Shown here: one piece after another, positions 33,689 to 46,801 of the stretch
How positions within the stretch are numbered: the stretch's first letter is position 1
Layout of the letters: each line of letters opens with the position of its first letter
DNA from: Muscardinus avellanarius
Lineage: Eukaryota; Chordata; Mammalia; Rodentia; Gliridae
NCBI GenBank assembly: GCA_963383645.1
Contig: OY726563.1
Span: 30,609,575 to 30,673,574 of the forward strand
Reading direction: 5' to 3'
Length of the DNA: 64,000 nucleotides
Notes under the pieces: model-generated
The model's database searches: none
Seen by the model: only the letters and a program-made list of their open reading frames with translations
What the model was told of the DNA's origin: nothing
Program-made: the position numbers and the translations under genes

Positions 33689-34204
<516 letters not shown>

Positions 34205-34463
34205 AGCTGCATACATTTTCTATTCTAATCATTTTTAAAATACTAATGAAAGAACTTAATAGCACTTTACTACATAAATGTGCATTGACTTCTTTTAGTA
34301 GACTCTTAGAGCATACCACTTCAAACTTACTGGTTTGATTTTCCTCAGTTCTATTTTCTATTATAAAATCATTATTCATGCTCATTTTGGCTAGAGCAAA
34401 TACATGAAGAGGAAAAAATGTACCAGTGGGGGATTACAAGTGATGTTGTGATGCGATGTAATA

Positions 34464-34468
34464 ACACA

Positions 34469-34509
<41 letters not shown>
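34464..34509 (+). repeat. CA microsatellite in the PRRG1 3' UTR
   Basis: About 22 CA units with one TA interruption. Confidence 0.95.
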
Positions 34510-34513
<4 letters not shown>

Positions 34514-35245
34514 ACATAGTAAACATACATATATGTGTGTGTACCTATGTATATATATATGCATATATCCATGTATCAACCCAGTATATAAACAACTGTA
34601 TTAAAATCAATTGATTTCTATCTAAATTGCCTGTAAAGAGAGTATTACTCACCAAAACTGGGGAAAAGGGGCACTGACAATTTAAATAATAGAGCACCAA
34701 CACACGGTGTAGAATTTTGCAAACAGTATGTACTTAGCATGTTTTCAAATTCTTATGGATTTTTGTTAACCTCATATTTTCATCCATGTTAAAAGGGAAA
34801 AAATTCATGGAGTCATTCTCAATTTTAGAAACATCTCATAAAGAGAGAGCATATGCACACAGGTAGCAGGAACTTGCTTACAGTGTATAACAAGGAAAGC
34901 ATTGGTCCTTAGTGGGTATTTAACTCATTTTGTACTAGCAGTTTTCTTCTTGGTTAACTAACCCCTACAAATTAAACAGTTTGCTTAGCATCTTTGAATG
35001 TCTTGTGCTATTTTTATTAATATCATGGCAGAGAGGAATTCTTGGCAATGGGATAATTTCTAAAGTATATATAGGAATTAATGACAGCCAATAATGCTGA
35101 TTACACTTTTGCTTCTAGGAGGCAGGCAGCAATAATTTTTTTTTCTGTGGCTTCATTGTCTTTTACTATATTCTCTCCTACCACTATATAATCTTCAAGC
35201 ACCCATGAGTTTAGCTAAAAATAATTTTTTAAAGAATTTTTAATG

Positions 35246-35455
35246 AGCAGGGCATGGTGGTACATGCTTGTAATCCCAGCATTTGGGAGGCTGAGACAAG
35301 GAGGATCCAAGTTTGCGGACAGCCTCAGCTACTTAGTAAGGCCCTTTGCAACTCAGGTAGACCTTGTTTCAAAAAAAAGAATTACAAATAGGGATGGGGC
35401 AGTAGCTCAAAGGTAGAATGCCCCTGGGTTCAATCCCTGGTATCACACACAAAAA
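35246..35455 (+). mobile_element. Dimeric SINE in the PRRG1 3' UTR
   Basis: AGCAGGGCATGGTGGTACAT to CAGTAGCTCAAAGGTAGAAT and TTCAATCCCTGGTATC. Flanked by AATTTTTAATG (35235-35245) and AATTCTTAATG (35456-35466). Confidence 0.9.
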
Positions 35456-36151
35456 AATTCTTAATGTTTTTATATAGTCTGAAGCCTTTGCATCAAGATA
35501 ACTAGGAGACCTTTTCCATTCAATTATGAACTATGGATTTTGTACTCCTCTTCAGTTGGTAAAGACCACAATGTACCTATTGTGACAGGTGCACAGTAAA
35601 TCTAGCTATAGTCACACAAAGATCTCATTATTGTTGATGTTTCATTTTGTATTTTCATCAGATTTTTTAAATGCAGGGTTTTTATATTTCCCTTGAAGCA
35701 GAGGGAATGGTTATGAATGAACTGCCAACATAAACTAGCTCTGAAGGGGAAAAAAGGATCACTGAGATGGTAAGTGCACAAGTAATTTATACAATATGAA
35801 GGACTATCCAAGTATAAGATCCTGGTATTATGTTATTATTGTGCTTCTGGGAGAATTTTCTCCCTCTGTCCCTAAAATCTATCAGAACGTATATTGAGTG
35901 AAAAACAGAGCAAGCTGCTCCATGAGTAGTTAACATATTCCTAATCTGAGCAAAGGGTATTTAGTTAACCCCTGCCATACTATAATCATTATAAAAGTTG
36001 TGCCAAGCTAAAGTTTATTACCAACTGAGTAATAACAGGGTGAAGAAATTTTGGAAAGGTAATTAAAATGTGTGAGTTTAGTTAATAGGTGTCATAGCTT
36101 TCATAGACCAAAACTGGCAATATTGATACAAATTTTGCCAGGAATACCTAG

Positions 36152-36200
36152 TGATCTTAGGTTTCTAATCAAATCTGATCTTAGGTTTCTAATCAAATCT
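36152..36200 (+). repeat. 24-bp direct tandem duplication
   Basis: TGATCTTAGGTTTCTAATCA plus AATC occurs twice back to back. Confidence 0.9.
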
Positions 36201-36324
36201 GAGTGTGGAAGTGTTTGATTCAGTGACATATATGTATGTGTGGAGTTTCAGGTTTGTTTTTAAATGAAAATTAAGGCTCATTTCCTGCATATCCTTTTTT
36301 GTTATTATTATCAAGCTTTAGGTT

Positions 36325-36750
36325 AAAGCACCAGTTTTCATCAAAGTGTGGCTCATGTTGGAACTCTTAGGTTCCTTGAAGTATTTCAAGGAATCTGAGA
36401 GGTCAAATTATTTTCATCACAATATGAAGGCATTATTTGTCTTTTCATTTTAGCTCTTCTAACAAAAGAATTGAAAAATATAAAACAATTCTGTCTTCCC
36501 ACACATCTTCTTTTTTTCTGATTTATAAAACATAGCTATTTTTCATAAAAATGTTATTTATTTATATAAGTTAGCATATGATGGATTTTTATTTTTAAAT
36601 GATTTAATACTTAAAATTTTCACTTTATTTTATAGTATGATTAATATCAATAGATAAATATCATAAATAAAAGCTCTTTGGCATCCAGATCCCACTAAAT
36701 TTTTAAAGTGCAAAGGGGGAGATCTGGAGACAAAAAGTTTCAGAACTATA
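36325..36750. mobile_element. Ancient DNA-transposon-like fossil
   Basis: GAATCTGAGAGGTCAAATTA and TTTTCATCACAATATGAAGG at one end, and GGAGATCTGGAGACAAAAAG with TTTCAGAACTA at the other, resemble an old hAT-type element from memory. The family was not assigned. Confidence 0.4.
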
Positions 36751-37721
36751 GGATGAAAAAAGAAACAGGACTTTCTACAATGAGCTCTCTATTCTTGGGA
36801 CTTTATTTTACTTTTTAAATTTCTGATGGTAGATTTAATGCTGCCTCTTTGAGATACCTGAAATGCAGTATAAGAATGAATATTGATCTTCAAAGAAAAG
36901 CCAACTATTTAAAATGATCATAACTACATCCTTTTAGGTTATTGATTAAAGAAAACATTAATCCATAGTTATAGCTACATTAGCCACACATAAATCCCAT
37001 GGCAGCTTTTGCATGATGATGAAAAATAAAATAAATATAACACTGCTCATGAATTATTATCTTAGGTTCATTTGTTTTGCTTGAATATGGTTTGGCTTTT
37101 ATGTTTTTAAACCCCTTTTGCTACCCCATCTGGTTTTATACACTCAGTTTCTTAATATTATAATTAAGGGGCTTGTCTGGAATAATCTATATTTTTATGC
37201 TTTTGCCTTTCTTACCTGATACATTGACCTTTGATCGTTTTTAATAAAAGTTTATTTTTTCAGAATATATTTACTACCTTTCTTAATCAGTAACTACATT
37301 AAATTAACCCATTTGTATTGAAATTAAAGAATGGGTTTAATGGTATTCCAATGAAATTATTTACAAGCCTCCATATGCAGTTGGTATGTCTAGAATCTTA
37401 GAACTGGCATTTTGTTTACCTCCTCTAAATGTCACAATAAATTTTATTTGTTTAAAAAAATAAAATGATTTCTTCTTTGCCTATTGCCCAATAAAAGAGA
37501 GATGTTGTGTTTATTTTCATTGCTAATGATGAATCTTCAAGATCGATCTGATCCAATAACTGTGGAGATAGCTTTAACTTGGTTCTATGTAAATAGCACG
37601 AATTTTATGATAATATTTCACATTTTTAAATGCTTGGTTTACATTAAATTATGGTATTTAACTATTTTTATGTTTATACTAGGTAGGGTTTTTCTTATGT
37701 TTCTGTGATTTTGGTATGCTA

Positions 37722-37727
37722 AATAAA
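37722..37727 (+). terminator. PRRG1: Candidate PRRG1 polyadenylation signal
   Basis: AATAAA in the context GCTAAATAAAGC, followed by CCACGTGTTGTTTTCTG, a plausible cleavage region and GU-rich downstream element. This is the most distal good signal before the next repeat cluster. Confidence 0.5.
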
Positions 37728-37750
37728 GCTATTTTTAAACCCACGTGTTG

Positions 37751-38755
37751 TTTTCTGTAATTTGTATTATGACTAGGGAATAAGCATACTGCATACACTA
37801 TTATTAATTATGTTCTCTTAAATTAAGATACATTGATTATATTGCTGTTTTGTGGATTTATGGAATATTGCTCAGTAAATAAATCACCTGATAAATCCCT
37901 CAAGATGTTCTCAGCATAAAAAAGAACTATGATACTTTTGAATATTCTTTTTTTCTGCAGGTCTGGTGATGGAACCCAGGGACATTCTACCTCCAAATTA
38001 CATCCCCTTGCCCTATTTTTTATTCTTTATTTTGAAACAGAGTCTCACTAAGTTGTGGAGGGACTCACTAAGTCTGGTAATGGTAGTATTTATAGGCAAC
38101 AATAAAGTTGGAGTTTTTTCCTGATTAGCAGAACAGCATGCTTTTGACATTTGAGAAAATGAGAGAAGAAAGGACAAAATGAAAACATCATGACCATATG
38201 GCATTTTCCTAAGTGTAGTTTACCTCAAAATGTAAAATCTAGTGCAATCAAATGTAAATTAAAGTTTATCTTTATTATATAAAATTAAAATTATTTACTC
38301 TATATCTAGGAAGAATTTTAAATATAAATTATAAGTCTGTATCTATTTTGTAAACACACACCCCAAGCAAATACTCCAAAAATGCATAATAGTGCTTTAA
38401 AAAACATACAGAAATTTCTAAAACCCATACAACTTTCAGCTTGATGACCATAACCATGAAACTCAACATCCATATCAAGATATTTCTAGGATCTCAGAAG
38501 TTTACCTCATAACCCTCTCCTTAAATATAACTTTTCTTATAACTGTGATAATAGATCACTTTTTAGAAGTTTACACCTGGCTGTAGCCATATGGACTTGC
38601 CTTTTTTAAATATGCTCTTAAGATATTTAAGATAATTGCTCTTAAGATATTTCCAAAAGATTTCAGCCAGTTTCTGAAATGCTCTTCCATTTCTTAGCCT
38701 TCCTTGAAATCACGTACTTGATTTTCTGATCGTTACTACATTCTTTTTTTTTTTA
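37751..38755. other. Intergenic sequence with a truncated SINE
   Basis: An antisense dimeric SINE piece lies at 37946-38074 (GGTCTGGTGATGGAACCCAG to AGGGACTCACTAAG). The remainder is AT-rich with no gene seen. Confidence 0.5.
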
Positions 38756-38756
38756 C

Positions 38757-39290
38757 TTTATTTTTTATTTTTATTTTTATGTAGATCATATTGAAAATGG
38801 CATACATTCAGACCGTGCTTGGTGCCCCCTCTCCCCCCCACTTCCCCTTCCCCCCTCCCAACCACAAGTATCCAGGTTGACCATGCTAAATCCATACTTT
38901 TACACATATTCAGATGTAGCTCTTCCATTAATCAACCTCAGCCTTCTTCCTCTCCTTTCCTTCCATTCTAGCTTTGCTGAGTTTCCCCTCCATTGTCTGG
39001 AGTCCCTCTGGTATTCCTAATACTCCCTAGTTTGGGCATATTAGAGAAAACATATGTCCCTTCTCTTTCTGTGCTTGGCTGATCTCACTTAACATAATGT
39101 TCTCCAGGACTTTCCATCTTCTTGGAAGTGATGTGATTTTGTTCTTCTTTATTGCTGAGTAAAATTCCATTGTATGTATGTCCCATAATTTTGCAATCCA
39201 TTAATCTGATGATAGAAACCTAGAAAACTACAGCAACATACACACATCCATGTTCATAGCAGCACAATTCGTAATAGCCAAACTGTAAGC
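38757..39290 (-). mobile_element. L1 3' end with 5' inversion
   Basis: Positions 38757-39213 are antisense L1 3' UTR and ORF2 end (GTATCCAGGTTGACCATGCT, TTGCTGAGTAAAATTCCATT). From about 39214 to 39285 the text flips to sense (ATGTTCATAGCAGCACAATT), a twin-priming signature. Confidence 0.8.
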
Positions 39291-39308
39291 CTTAGATTAA
39301 ACAGCAGT

Positions 39309-39462
39309 GCTCCTGCAGGGCACAGTGGTACGAACCTGTTGTTCCAGCTCCTCTGGAAGCTGGGGAAGGAGGATACCTTCACCCAGGAACTCAAGTCTGG
39401 TCTGGGCAACAGAGCAAACCCTGACTCAAAAACAAACAGATGAACAAACGAAACAAAGAAGC
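39309..39462 (+). mobile_element. Old 7SL-derived monomer SINE
   Basis: GGGCACAGTGGTACGAACCT, TCTGGGCAACAGAGCAAACC, then an A-rich tail leading into a GT repeat (39463-39508). It resembles an ancient FLAM/proto-B1 monomer more than the local dimeric SINE. Confidence 0.65.
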
Positions 39463-39472
39463 CTGTGTGTGT

Positions 39473-39508
<36 letters not shown>

Positions 39509-39509
<1 letters not shown>

Positions 39510-39575
39510 GAGGAGTGGCACTAGGGATTGAACCTAGGGGCACTCTACCTCAAAGCTACACCCCCAGCCCTATTT
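39509..39575 (-). mobile_element. ID-like SINE right arm joined to the L1 copy C tail
   Basis: CTAGGGATTGAACCTAGGGG to CTACACCCCCAGCCC, antisense. It directly abuts the A-rich tail of L1 derivative copy C, with no left arm. Confidence 0.75.
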
Positions 39576-41816
39576 TATTTTATTTTATTTATTTATTTTT
39601 TTAATTTTTAATTGGTGCACTGTATTCATACATCATAGTGGGATACATACTTTTGTAGACATACATGCACACATTGCCCAGTCAGCCCCCACCCGATCCC
39701 CACCCCATTCTCTCCCTATCCCTCCCTCCCATGCTTGGCTTAGTGATTGACATCTAGTATTATAGCAATTTATCAAAAATTAAAAATGATAATCTCACAT
39801 AACAGTTTCATTTGTCTGATACCAAGCTTTTGATGACTTAAAGATAACATTTCAATATTTCTTTTTGCTTTCTTTCTTACCAGAGAATCTATTTTTTCTA
39901 TTTTTTAGGTGAAACTATCATATATTTATATATTTATTTTTCAGAAAAAAAATCCATCCTAATATGGAATATGGACTCTAGGTACCCACAACGATCTTGA
40001 AAAAGAACAAAGCTAGAAGATGTATATTTTCTGATTTCAAACCATATAAAGCTACAATAATTGAAACAGTGTAGTACTATCCTAAAGGCAGATATATAAA
40101 CCATTGGAATTAAATAAAAGCCTAGAGCTAAATTCTTCCCTATATTGTCAAGTTATTTTTGACAAGGTTTCCACGAACATTTGGTGGTGGGAATAATAAT
40201 CTTTTAACTAAATATTGTTGAAAAATAATAATTACATGGAAAAGAATAAAATTGGACCCTTACCTAATCCCATATACAAATATTAACTCAAAATAGATAA
40301 AAGACCTAAATATAAATCTTAAGACTATAAACTTTTAGGAGAAAATCTGGGTCATAAAACCTCACAACATTGAAATTGGCAGTGATTTCTTGGTTATGAT
40401 TTCAATGGCACAGGCAACAGAAGAGTATACAAACTCCCTAAAAAATAAAAAACATATTGTATATCCAAAAACAATGTAAACAGAGTTAACAGTTACTAAT
40501 AGAATGGGATAAAATATTTCCAAATGCTTTATCTGAAGGTATATTAATATTCCAACTAGAAATCCTAAAAATTAACAACAATAAAGGCAAACAATACCCT
40601 TTAGAGATAGGTAAAAGACTAACATAAATAATGAATCTCCACAGATAACCAATCTTAGTTGTCTGTTGGATGGAAAATCTTGTTTCTCTAGTTCTGATGT
40701 GTGTTACCTATTTCTTCTTTGTAGTTAATCTCTTTGAGTATTTTCTCTAGTGCTGGTTTTGAAGACATAAATTCCTTCAGTTTCTGTTTGTCATGGAAGC
40801 TTCTTATTTCTCCATCTAATTTGATAGAAAGTTTTGCTGGGTAGGAAATTTTTGGCTGGAAATTGTTTTCTTTCAAAATTGGGAATATGTTACTCCAAGC
40901 CCTTCTGGCTCTCATAACTTGGTTTGGGAAGTCTGGAGTGATTCTAATTGGTTTGCCTCTGAATGTCACTTGGCCCTTTGCTTTTGTTGCCTTTAAGATT
41001 CTCTGCTTGGCTTCCACATTGGTCATTTTGACAATTATGTGGCGTGGGGATCCTCTTCTCCGATCCTGTCTAAAGGGAGTTCTATACGTTTCCTGGACCT
41101 GCGTATCGACCTCTTGCTCTATGTCTGGAAAATTTTCTGCTATTACTTCCTTGAAGAGATTGTTGATCCCTTTGGTTTCACTTTCTTTTCCCTCCTCTAT
41201 TCCAATTATTCTTAGGTTAGCTCTCTTAAAATGGGCCCATATTTCTTCAATATCAGATTCCTGCTGTCGGATATTTTTTTCTAGATTAGAAACTATGCGT
41301 TCATTTTTGGAATGATCATCTTCTAAGAGCGAGATTCTGTTCTCCATGTGTTCTAAACGGTTGTTTGTGCTTTGAATTGAGGCCTTACTTCATTAATTGC
41401 ATCCTTTATCTCTTTTTGGCTCTCTCTGAGTTCTTTTCGAAGCACCTCTATTATTTCTACAGTTATTTTCCTGATTTGATCTTCTAGAAATCTCTGATTT
41501 TCTGTTTTATCGGGTTCTGATGTTGTGGGGTTGTGAGCATTCATTGCTCCAGTATTATTCCTCTTTCCCATGATTTCGGAAGTTTGTGCCTTCTCTGGGT
41601 TCTTCCCTTGGATCACTATGACTTCACTTAAGGTGCTCTGGATCTCGAGTCAGTAGTATCTCAGACCCCACTACTCCTTTACTGGGTTGTATCACAGAGT
41701 CTCCGACCCAGAGAGTCGATAGAGGCTGCTTTAGACTGGGGGGGGGTGCCAGGTTGCACGTTCTCCTATGGTGTGATATCACTGCCACCGCCCCTCTCCC
41801 ACTGGGTCAAGTCCCA
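39576..41816 (-). mobile_element. Rearranged L1 derivative, copy C (ORF1 plus inverted ORF2 piece)
   Basis: Minus-strand order: truncated 5' UTR (from 41816), ORF1 (about 41571-40688), an inverted ORF2 fragment (40680-39900), about 150 bp of unrecognised sequence, then an L1 3' UTR (39760-39612) and an A-rich tail. Internal junctions are identical to copy B, though the 5' end extends further and the outer flanks differ. Confidence 0.85.
40688..41571 (-). pseudogene. L1 ORF1 protein gene, one frameshift (copy C)
   Basis: Two frames (41571-41353 and 41347-40688) cover the whole protein. A single T is missing near 41387 relative to copy B (GGCCTTACTTC against GGCCTTTACTTC). The RNA-binding core and C-terminal domain are otherwise intact. 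Confidence 0.85.
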
Positions 41817-42016
41817 GTGAGTACATTCTTAAAGCTCTTTTCAGACAAGAATTGTGTAATCATTTTAACTCCTTTCCCCCAATACATCAAATACCTAAAA
41901 ATGAGACTCTATTATTTGTTTAGGCTATATATTGACCAAATAATCAGTACATTCTGGCTAGTCTCATTAATCTTTGTCTTTCTGTTACTGTATTATTATT
42001 ATTAATATTATTATTA

Positions 42017-42085
42017 TTAGGCAATGGGGATTGAAACCAGGGCTTGGTGCATGCTAAACACATGCTCTACACTCCCTACTCTACA
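42017..42085 (-). mobile_element. ID-like SINE fragment, antisense
   Basis: ATGGGGATTGAAACCAGGGC to GCTCTACACTCCCTACTC, after an ATT microsatellite (41990-42018). Confidence 0.7.
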
Positions 42086-42091
42086 CTGTAA

Positions 42092-42311
42092 TTCTTTTTT
42101 TTTTTTTTTTTGCACATCTGGGGATGGAGCCCAGGGGCATTATACCTCCAAGCTACATCCCCAGTCCTATTTTGTACTCTTTATTTTTGAAACAGGGTAT
42201 CACTAAGTTGAGAAGGGCCTTGCTAAGTAGCTCAGGCTGTCCGCAAACCACAATTCTCTGGTCTTAGCCTCCCAAATCCTGGGATTACAATAGTGTGCCA
42301 CCACGCCTGGC
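42092..42311 (-). mobile_element. Dimeric SINE, antisense
   Basis: ATCTGGGGATGGAGCCCAGG to CCACCACGCCTGGC. Full length. Confidence 0.92.
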
Positions 42312-42739
42312 TTGCTGTAATTTTTGTTACTTTCCACGTAAAATTTGTATCATGAAATTTTGTTCTAATGTTATTTACTTAATCAATTCTTGTTTTTATA
42401 ACTTCAAAGCCTTCTATGATCTTGTCCCAGAAACTTATCTAAACTTATTTCTTTTTACTGTGCACATTATAGATATTGACCAAATTCCTATTTTGTGAGA
42501 TATTAAGGAAATTAGAAAGTAATAGTGTAAGTAGCCTTTGTCCTATGGATTTTGCAATCAGACTAATGCAGGGATAACCTTATTTTCAAAAGATGTTTAT
42601 AACTCTAATTTTACTCTAGATCACAGAGATTCTTCTTGCCAATGGCACCTGGTATTTATAAGTAGTCTTTATTACACAGTCCTATACATTAGTCCACCTT
42701 ATGGTTTATGTAACTTTCTGCAATAGAAAATAACTTTTG

Positions 42740-43255
42740 AACACTTATTCATTGAACCCTAATATATTGATAAAATGTTCAACATCATTAGCAATCAGGG
42801 AAAAGCAAATAAGAATTACACTGTAATTCTAACTCCAATTAGAATACTAACAATAATAAATTATGGCAAGGATGTGGAGAAATAGGTACTCTTATACATT
42901 GTTGGTGGTATTGTAAATTAGTTCGGGTGCCATGGAGATCAATGTGGATATTCCTTGGAAAACTGGAAATGGATCCACCATGTGATCTAGCTATTCCTCT
43001 CCTCAGTACCTTTCAAAAAGAAAGTCAGAATACTGTAGTGATACATGCAACCCCATGTCTATTGCAGCACATTAACAATAGACAAGTTATGGAATCAACT
43101 TAAATACCCACCAAATAATTAGAGGACAAAGGAAATGTGGTATGTAAACACAATGAAATCTTACTGAGCCATAAAGAAATTGTAATTTGCAGGAAATGTG
43201 ACAGAACTAGATAATATTATGCTAAGTGAGATCAGCCAGTCTTAGAAGTTAAAGT
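42740..43255 (+). mobile_element. Old L1 ORF2 3' fragment
   Basis: AAATGTTCAACATCATTAGC, GGATGTGGAGAAATAGGTAC and ACACAATGAAATCTTACTGA follow the ORF2 end, ending near GCTAAGTGAGATCAGCCAGT. Confidence 0.8.
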
Positions 43256-45032
43256 ATTAAAAGTCTCTTATTGGCTCAGTTGTTCTCAACTCACAAGTAT
43301 ATATGTTCTTCTAACAAGACAGTTGCCTAAAGTTGCCAATTCTTTTCAAACTATTCCAAGAGTTTGGAAGCTGCAACATAATTAACAGACCCAAATAACC
43401 AAGTGTGGGACACTTCTCCGTACCTTAAATAACATTTCTCTAACTGAAATATCTTTTCTCTACCCATAGACTCCACTCTTCAACCACTATCATCACTGTC
43501 ATCTTCCTCTCTTCCAGCAAATGTAGTCATGTAAAATTTTCTTGTGCTAGTCCCAGACTGTAAGTTTCAGTTATATGGCATGGTTTTTCAGGAGTGATTC
43601 AAGAGAATGGGGGTAATTAATAATACCTAGGGCATATTAATAATTATATAATTCACTTCAATTATATTTGCCCATAGACTTACGATACACCAGCCTTCAC
43701 ACACACACCCCTGAATATCTCATTCTTTTCCCAGTGTTCATAATCTTTCATCACATCAGCCAAACAGTACATATTATAATTCACTTTCATAAGGATACAG
43801 CGACAAAATCCTCAACATCTAACCCAATATGCAACCCGCCAGTTGCTGTACGTGGAATTAAATAAACAATCTACTTATCTGGTGACAGATCCAAAACTCA
43901 GTCATTTTCTTAGTTAGCCATCACTATGGCCAGGCTTCTGGACTGTGGACTTTACAGAGGGCACTGACAGGCAACACTTCCCAAAGGCATTTTCTATGGA
44001 CATTTTCATTTCCCCCAGCCTCAACTTGAGGTTTGCACTTATGAGCTAAAGCTATTTCCATTTGCCATAGAGGCCTCAGTTTGTTCCTTTCCATTATGAG
44101 CCAGTCTTTGTTGCGCCTTTCTCTTTCTGCTCTTTCCAAGGTGAGGAATGTGCTAAACTTCAAGCCAGGTCTGCAGTGCAGGAGACAGAAAAAAAAAATG
44201 AGGGGCTCTAACTGCAGTACTCAGAATCCATCAAAAAAGATAACCTGACACCATCTCAGATGTCCAGTGCCATCTGTTTAGCCCCCCCTCCCACCTGCTG
44301 CAAATAGCTCGCTCCCTCTGGGAATTGTTCCACATACATAGAGTCCAGATATATGGCTCCAGGGTGGGTACCCATACCCTTACATAACTCACTTCCATCA
44401 CTATGGCCCACTGCCTCAGGGATCCCATAGTCATAGTCCCTATCCTTTGTGCCTGTTGTTGTTGCTTAAGGTTAGGCACCTAAGGACTAGCCTCATCTCA
44501 ATCGTAGATAATTACAGAGAAGAAAATACTAAATTATTTTCTTTGCTCCTCATATGTCTATGAAGTATTTTTCATTCTACCATCTAGGGGCAAATAAAGG
44601 TAATATAATGATATAGATTATTGATGAGTTTGGCAAAAGGAAGAAAGCAGGATGATTCAGCTTCCTCAAGGGTTTTCTTTGGAAGACATTCATAAGCCTA
44701 CAAGGGCCCTGCGAATATACTTTGTGATTATCAGGGAAAACTATCTGCTATAACAGTCCAAATATCTTTGGCTTCTTAAATTAATCTTTACTTTTTGCTC
44801 TTATTAAGGTCTGGTGCAGGTTGGTGGTGGCAGTATTGGGTGGGAAGGTATTCTTCATATATAACTCAAAGATCCAGGCTCCTTCCTTAATGTGGATATG
44901 TCTAGGATCTCTCCTTCTCTATTCTGCATACAGACTGCACAGGATTTTACTATATAGTAAATTTTTGTGATGAAAAAGAATATGAAGTTTCATAATCGTA
45001 CTCTGCCACAATAAGCTTTTACTTTCTAATTG
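43256..45032. other. Intergenic single-copy sequence, no gene recognised
   Basis: Less AT-rich around 43900-44480. Two minus-strand frames there (44163-43924 and 44479-44231) suggest at most an eroded pseudogene or LTR piece; I cannot name either. Confidence 0.4.
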
Positions 45033-45905
45033 AAAAGTATTATTGACTTCCAGGAAGATGACGAACAAGAAAGTAGCGTTTATGAGTCCTGCTAAGACTC
45101 GATCTCTATTGCCACAAAATCAGCGCTTTTCATAGACAAAAAACACTATCAGCAGAGAAATAAAAACTGTAAATTCAAGGGACAGAGAGAAAGAAGATTA
45201 GAAGATCAACCAAAAACCAGAAAAGAAATGATCCCACATTGTGGCAGCAGACACTGCACCAGTGCCATCTTGCCTCACAGCACCAGGCTCCAGAGAGAAA
45301 GGTAAAGGAGGAGCTGAAGTAAGTAGCTGCAGATTATTCGGGTATAAATAAGCAGCTTTCAGTGCAAAGAACGTCTAAAACTCCCAGTGGCCAAGCTCAT
45401 CACACCTTCCAGGGACTCAGAACAGAGCTCAAAACCAGAAAAGAAATATGCCAGCCTCACGGCCGAGGGTATAGCAGCAGCACCATATTGCCAGCAGTGG
45501 TGGCAAGTTCACCATGCCCGCTACATATCCAGATCAGTGCACACAAAAACCATAAGTAAAATTGCAGCTTCTAAAGGAGAAATCCCAGCACTGCACTGAC
45601 AGGGACTTGCACAGCTTGGATAATCTCCCTGGGTCTGAGATTTTGCAGTCTGACCCAGTGAAGGAGTAGTGGTGGCAGAGATACCATACCCTAGTCGCAG
45701 CTCCCCATGTTCGGAAAACACCCAGCCCAGCACCCACACAGTCTCCTTCAGCCTCGATTAACTCCCTGGGTCTGAGACTTTGCAATATAACCCAGTAAAG
45801 GAGTAGTGGTGACTGAGATTACCACAAACTTGAGATCCAGAGCACCCTAAATTAAGTCATGGTGACCAAGGGAAGAATCCAGAGAAGGCACGAACTTCTG
45901 AAATT

Positions 45906-46801
45906 ATGGGAAAGAGGAATAATAATGGATCAATGAATGCCTACAACCCCACCATATCAGAACCTGATAACACAGAAATTCAGAGATCTCCAGAAGATCA
46001 AACCAGGAATATAACAGTAGAAATAATACACGAATTTAGAAAAGAATTTAGAGTCTATAAGAAATAAAGGAAACAATCATTGAAGTAAAGGCATCAATTC
46101 AAACTATAAACAATTGATTAGACTACATGGAGAATAGAATCTTGCTCCTAGAAGATGATCACTCCAAAAACTAATGCATAATTTATAACTTAGAAAAAAA
46201 TCTGACAGCAGGAATTTGATATTGAAAAAATATGGGACCATTTTAAGAAAGCTAACCCAAGAATGATTGGAATGGAGGAGGAAAAAGGAGAAACCAAAAG
46301 GATCAATAATCTCTTTAAAGAAGTAATAGAAGAAAATTTTCCAAACATAGAACAAGAGGCCGATACACAGGTCCAGGGAACTTATAGAACTCCCTTTAGA
46401 CAGGATGGGAGAAGAGGTTCTCCATGCCACATAATTGTCAAAATGACCAATGTGGAAGCCAAGCAGAGAATCTTAAAGGCAACAAAAGCAAAAGGCCAAG
46501 TGACATTCAGAGGCAAACCAATTAGAATCACTCCAGACTTCCCAAACCAAGTCATGAGAGCCAGAAGGGCCTAGAGTAACATATTCCAAACTCTGAAAGA
46601 AAACAACTTCCAGCCAAAAATTTCCTACCCAGCAAAACTATCAAATTAGATGGGGAAATAAGAAGCTTCCATGACAAACAGAAACTGAAAGAATTTATGT
46701 CTTCAAAACCAAAAATACTCAAAGAGATTAACTATAAAGAAGAAATAGGTAATACAAGCCAGAACCAGAGAAACACGATTTTCCATCCAACAGACAACTA
46801 A
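45906..46801 (+). pseudogene. L1 ORF1 protein gene, decayed (copy D)
   Basis: It starts at MGKRNNNGSM. An open stretch at 46263-46574 holds the RRM end and C-terminal domain (NLFKEVIEENFPNIEQEADT, FRGKPIRITPDFPNQVMRAR) and stops at a TAG where others have Trp. Several earlier stops and frameshifts. Confidence 0.8.

Larger units (their letters stand above)
34205..37750 (+). other. PRRG1: PRRG1 3' UTR (probable)
   Basis: The roughly 3.5 kb after the stop holds no other gene. It is AT-rich and contains a CA microsatellite, a sense dimeric SINE at 35246-35455 and an ancient DNA-transposon-like fragment near 36325-36750. Candidate polyadenylation signals include AATAAA at 37245 (TTTAATAAAAG), one near 37437, and AATAAA at 37722-37727. 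The last is followed about 20 bases on by a GT-rich stretch, making it the best candidate end. The extent is inferred, since no transcript is available; an earlier end is possible. Confidence 0.5.

Noticed and set aside
43924..44479. Two minus-strand frames in a less AT-rich stretch, possibly a pseudogene
   Set aside because: No family could be recognised, no intact long frame and no poly(A) or duplication; kept only as unassigned sequence.
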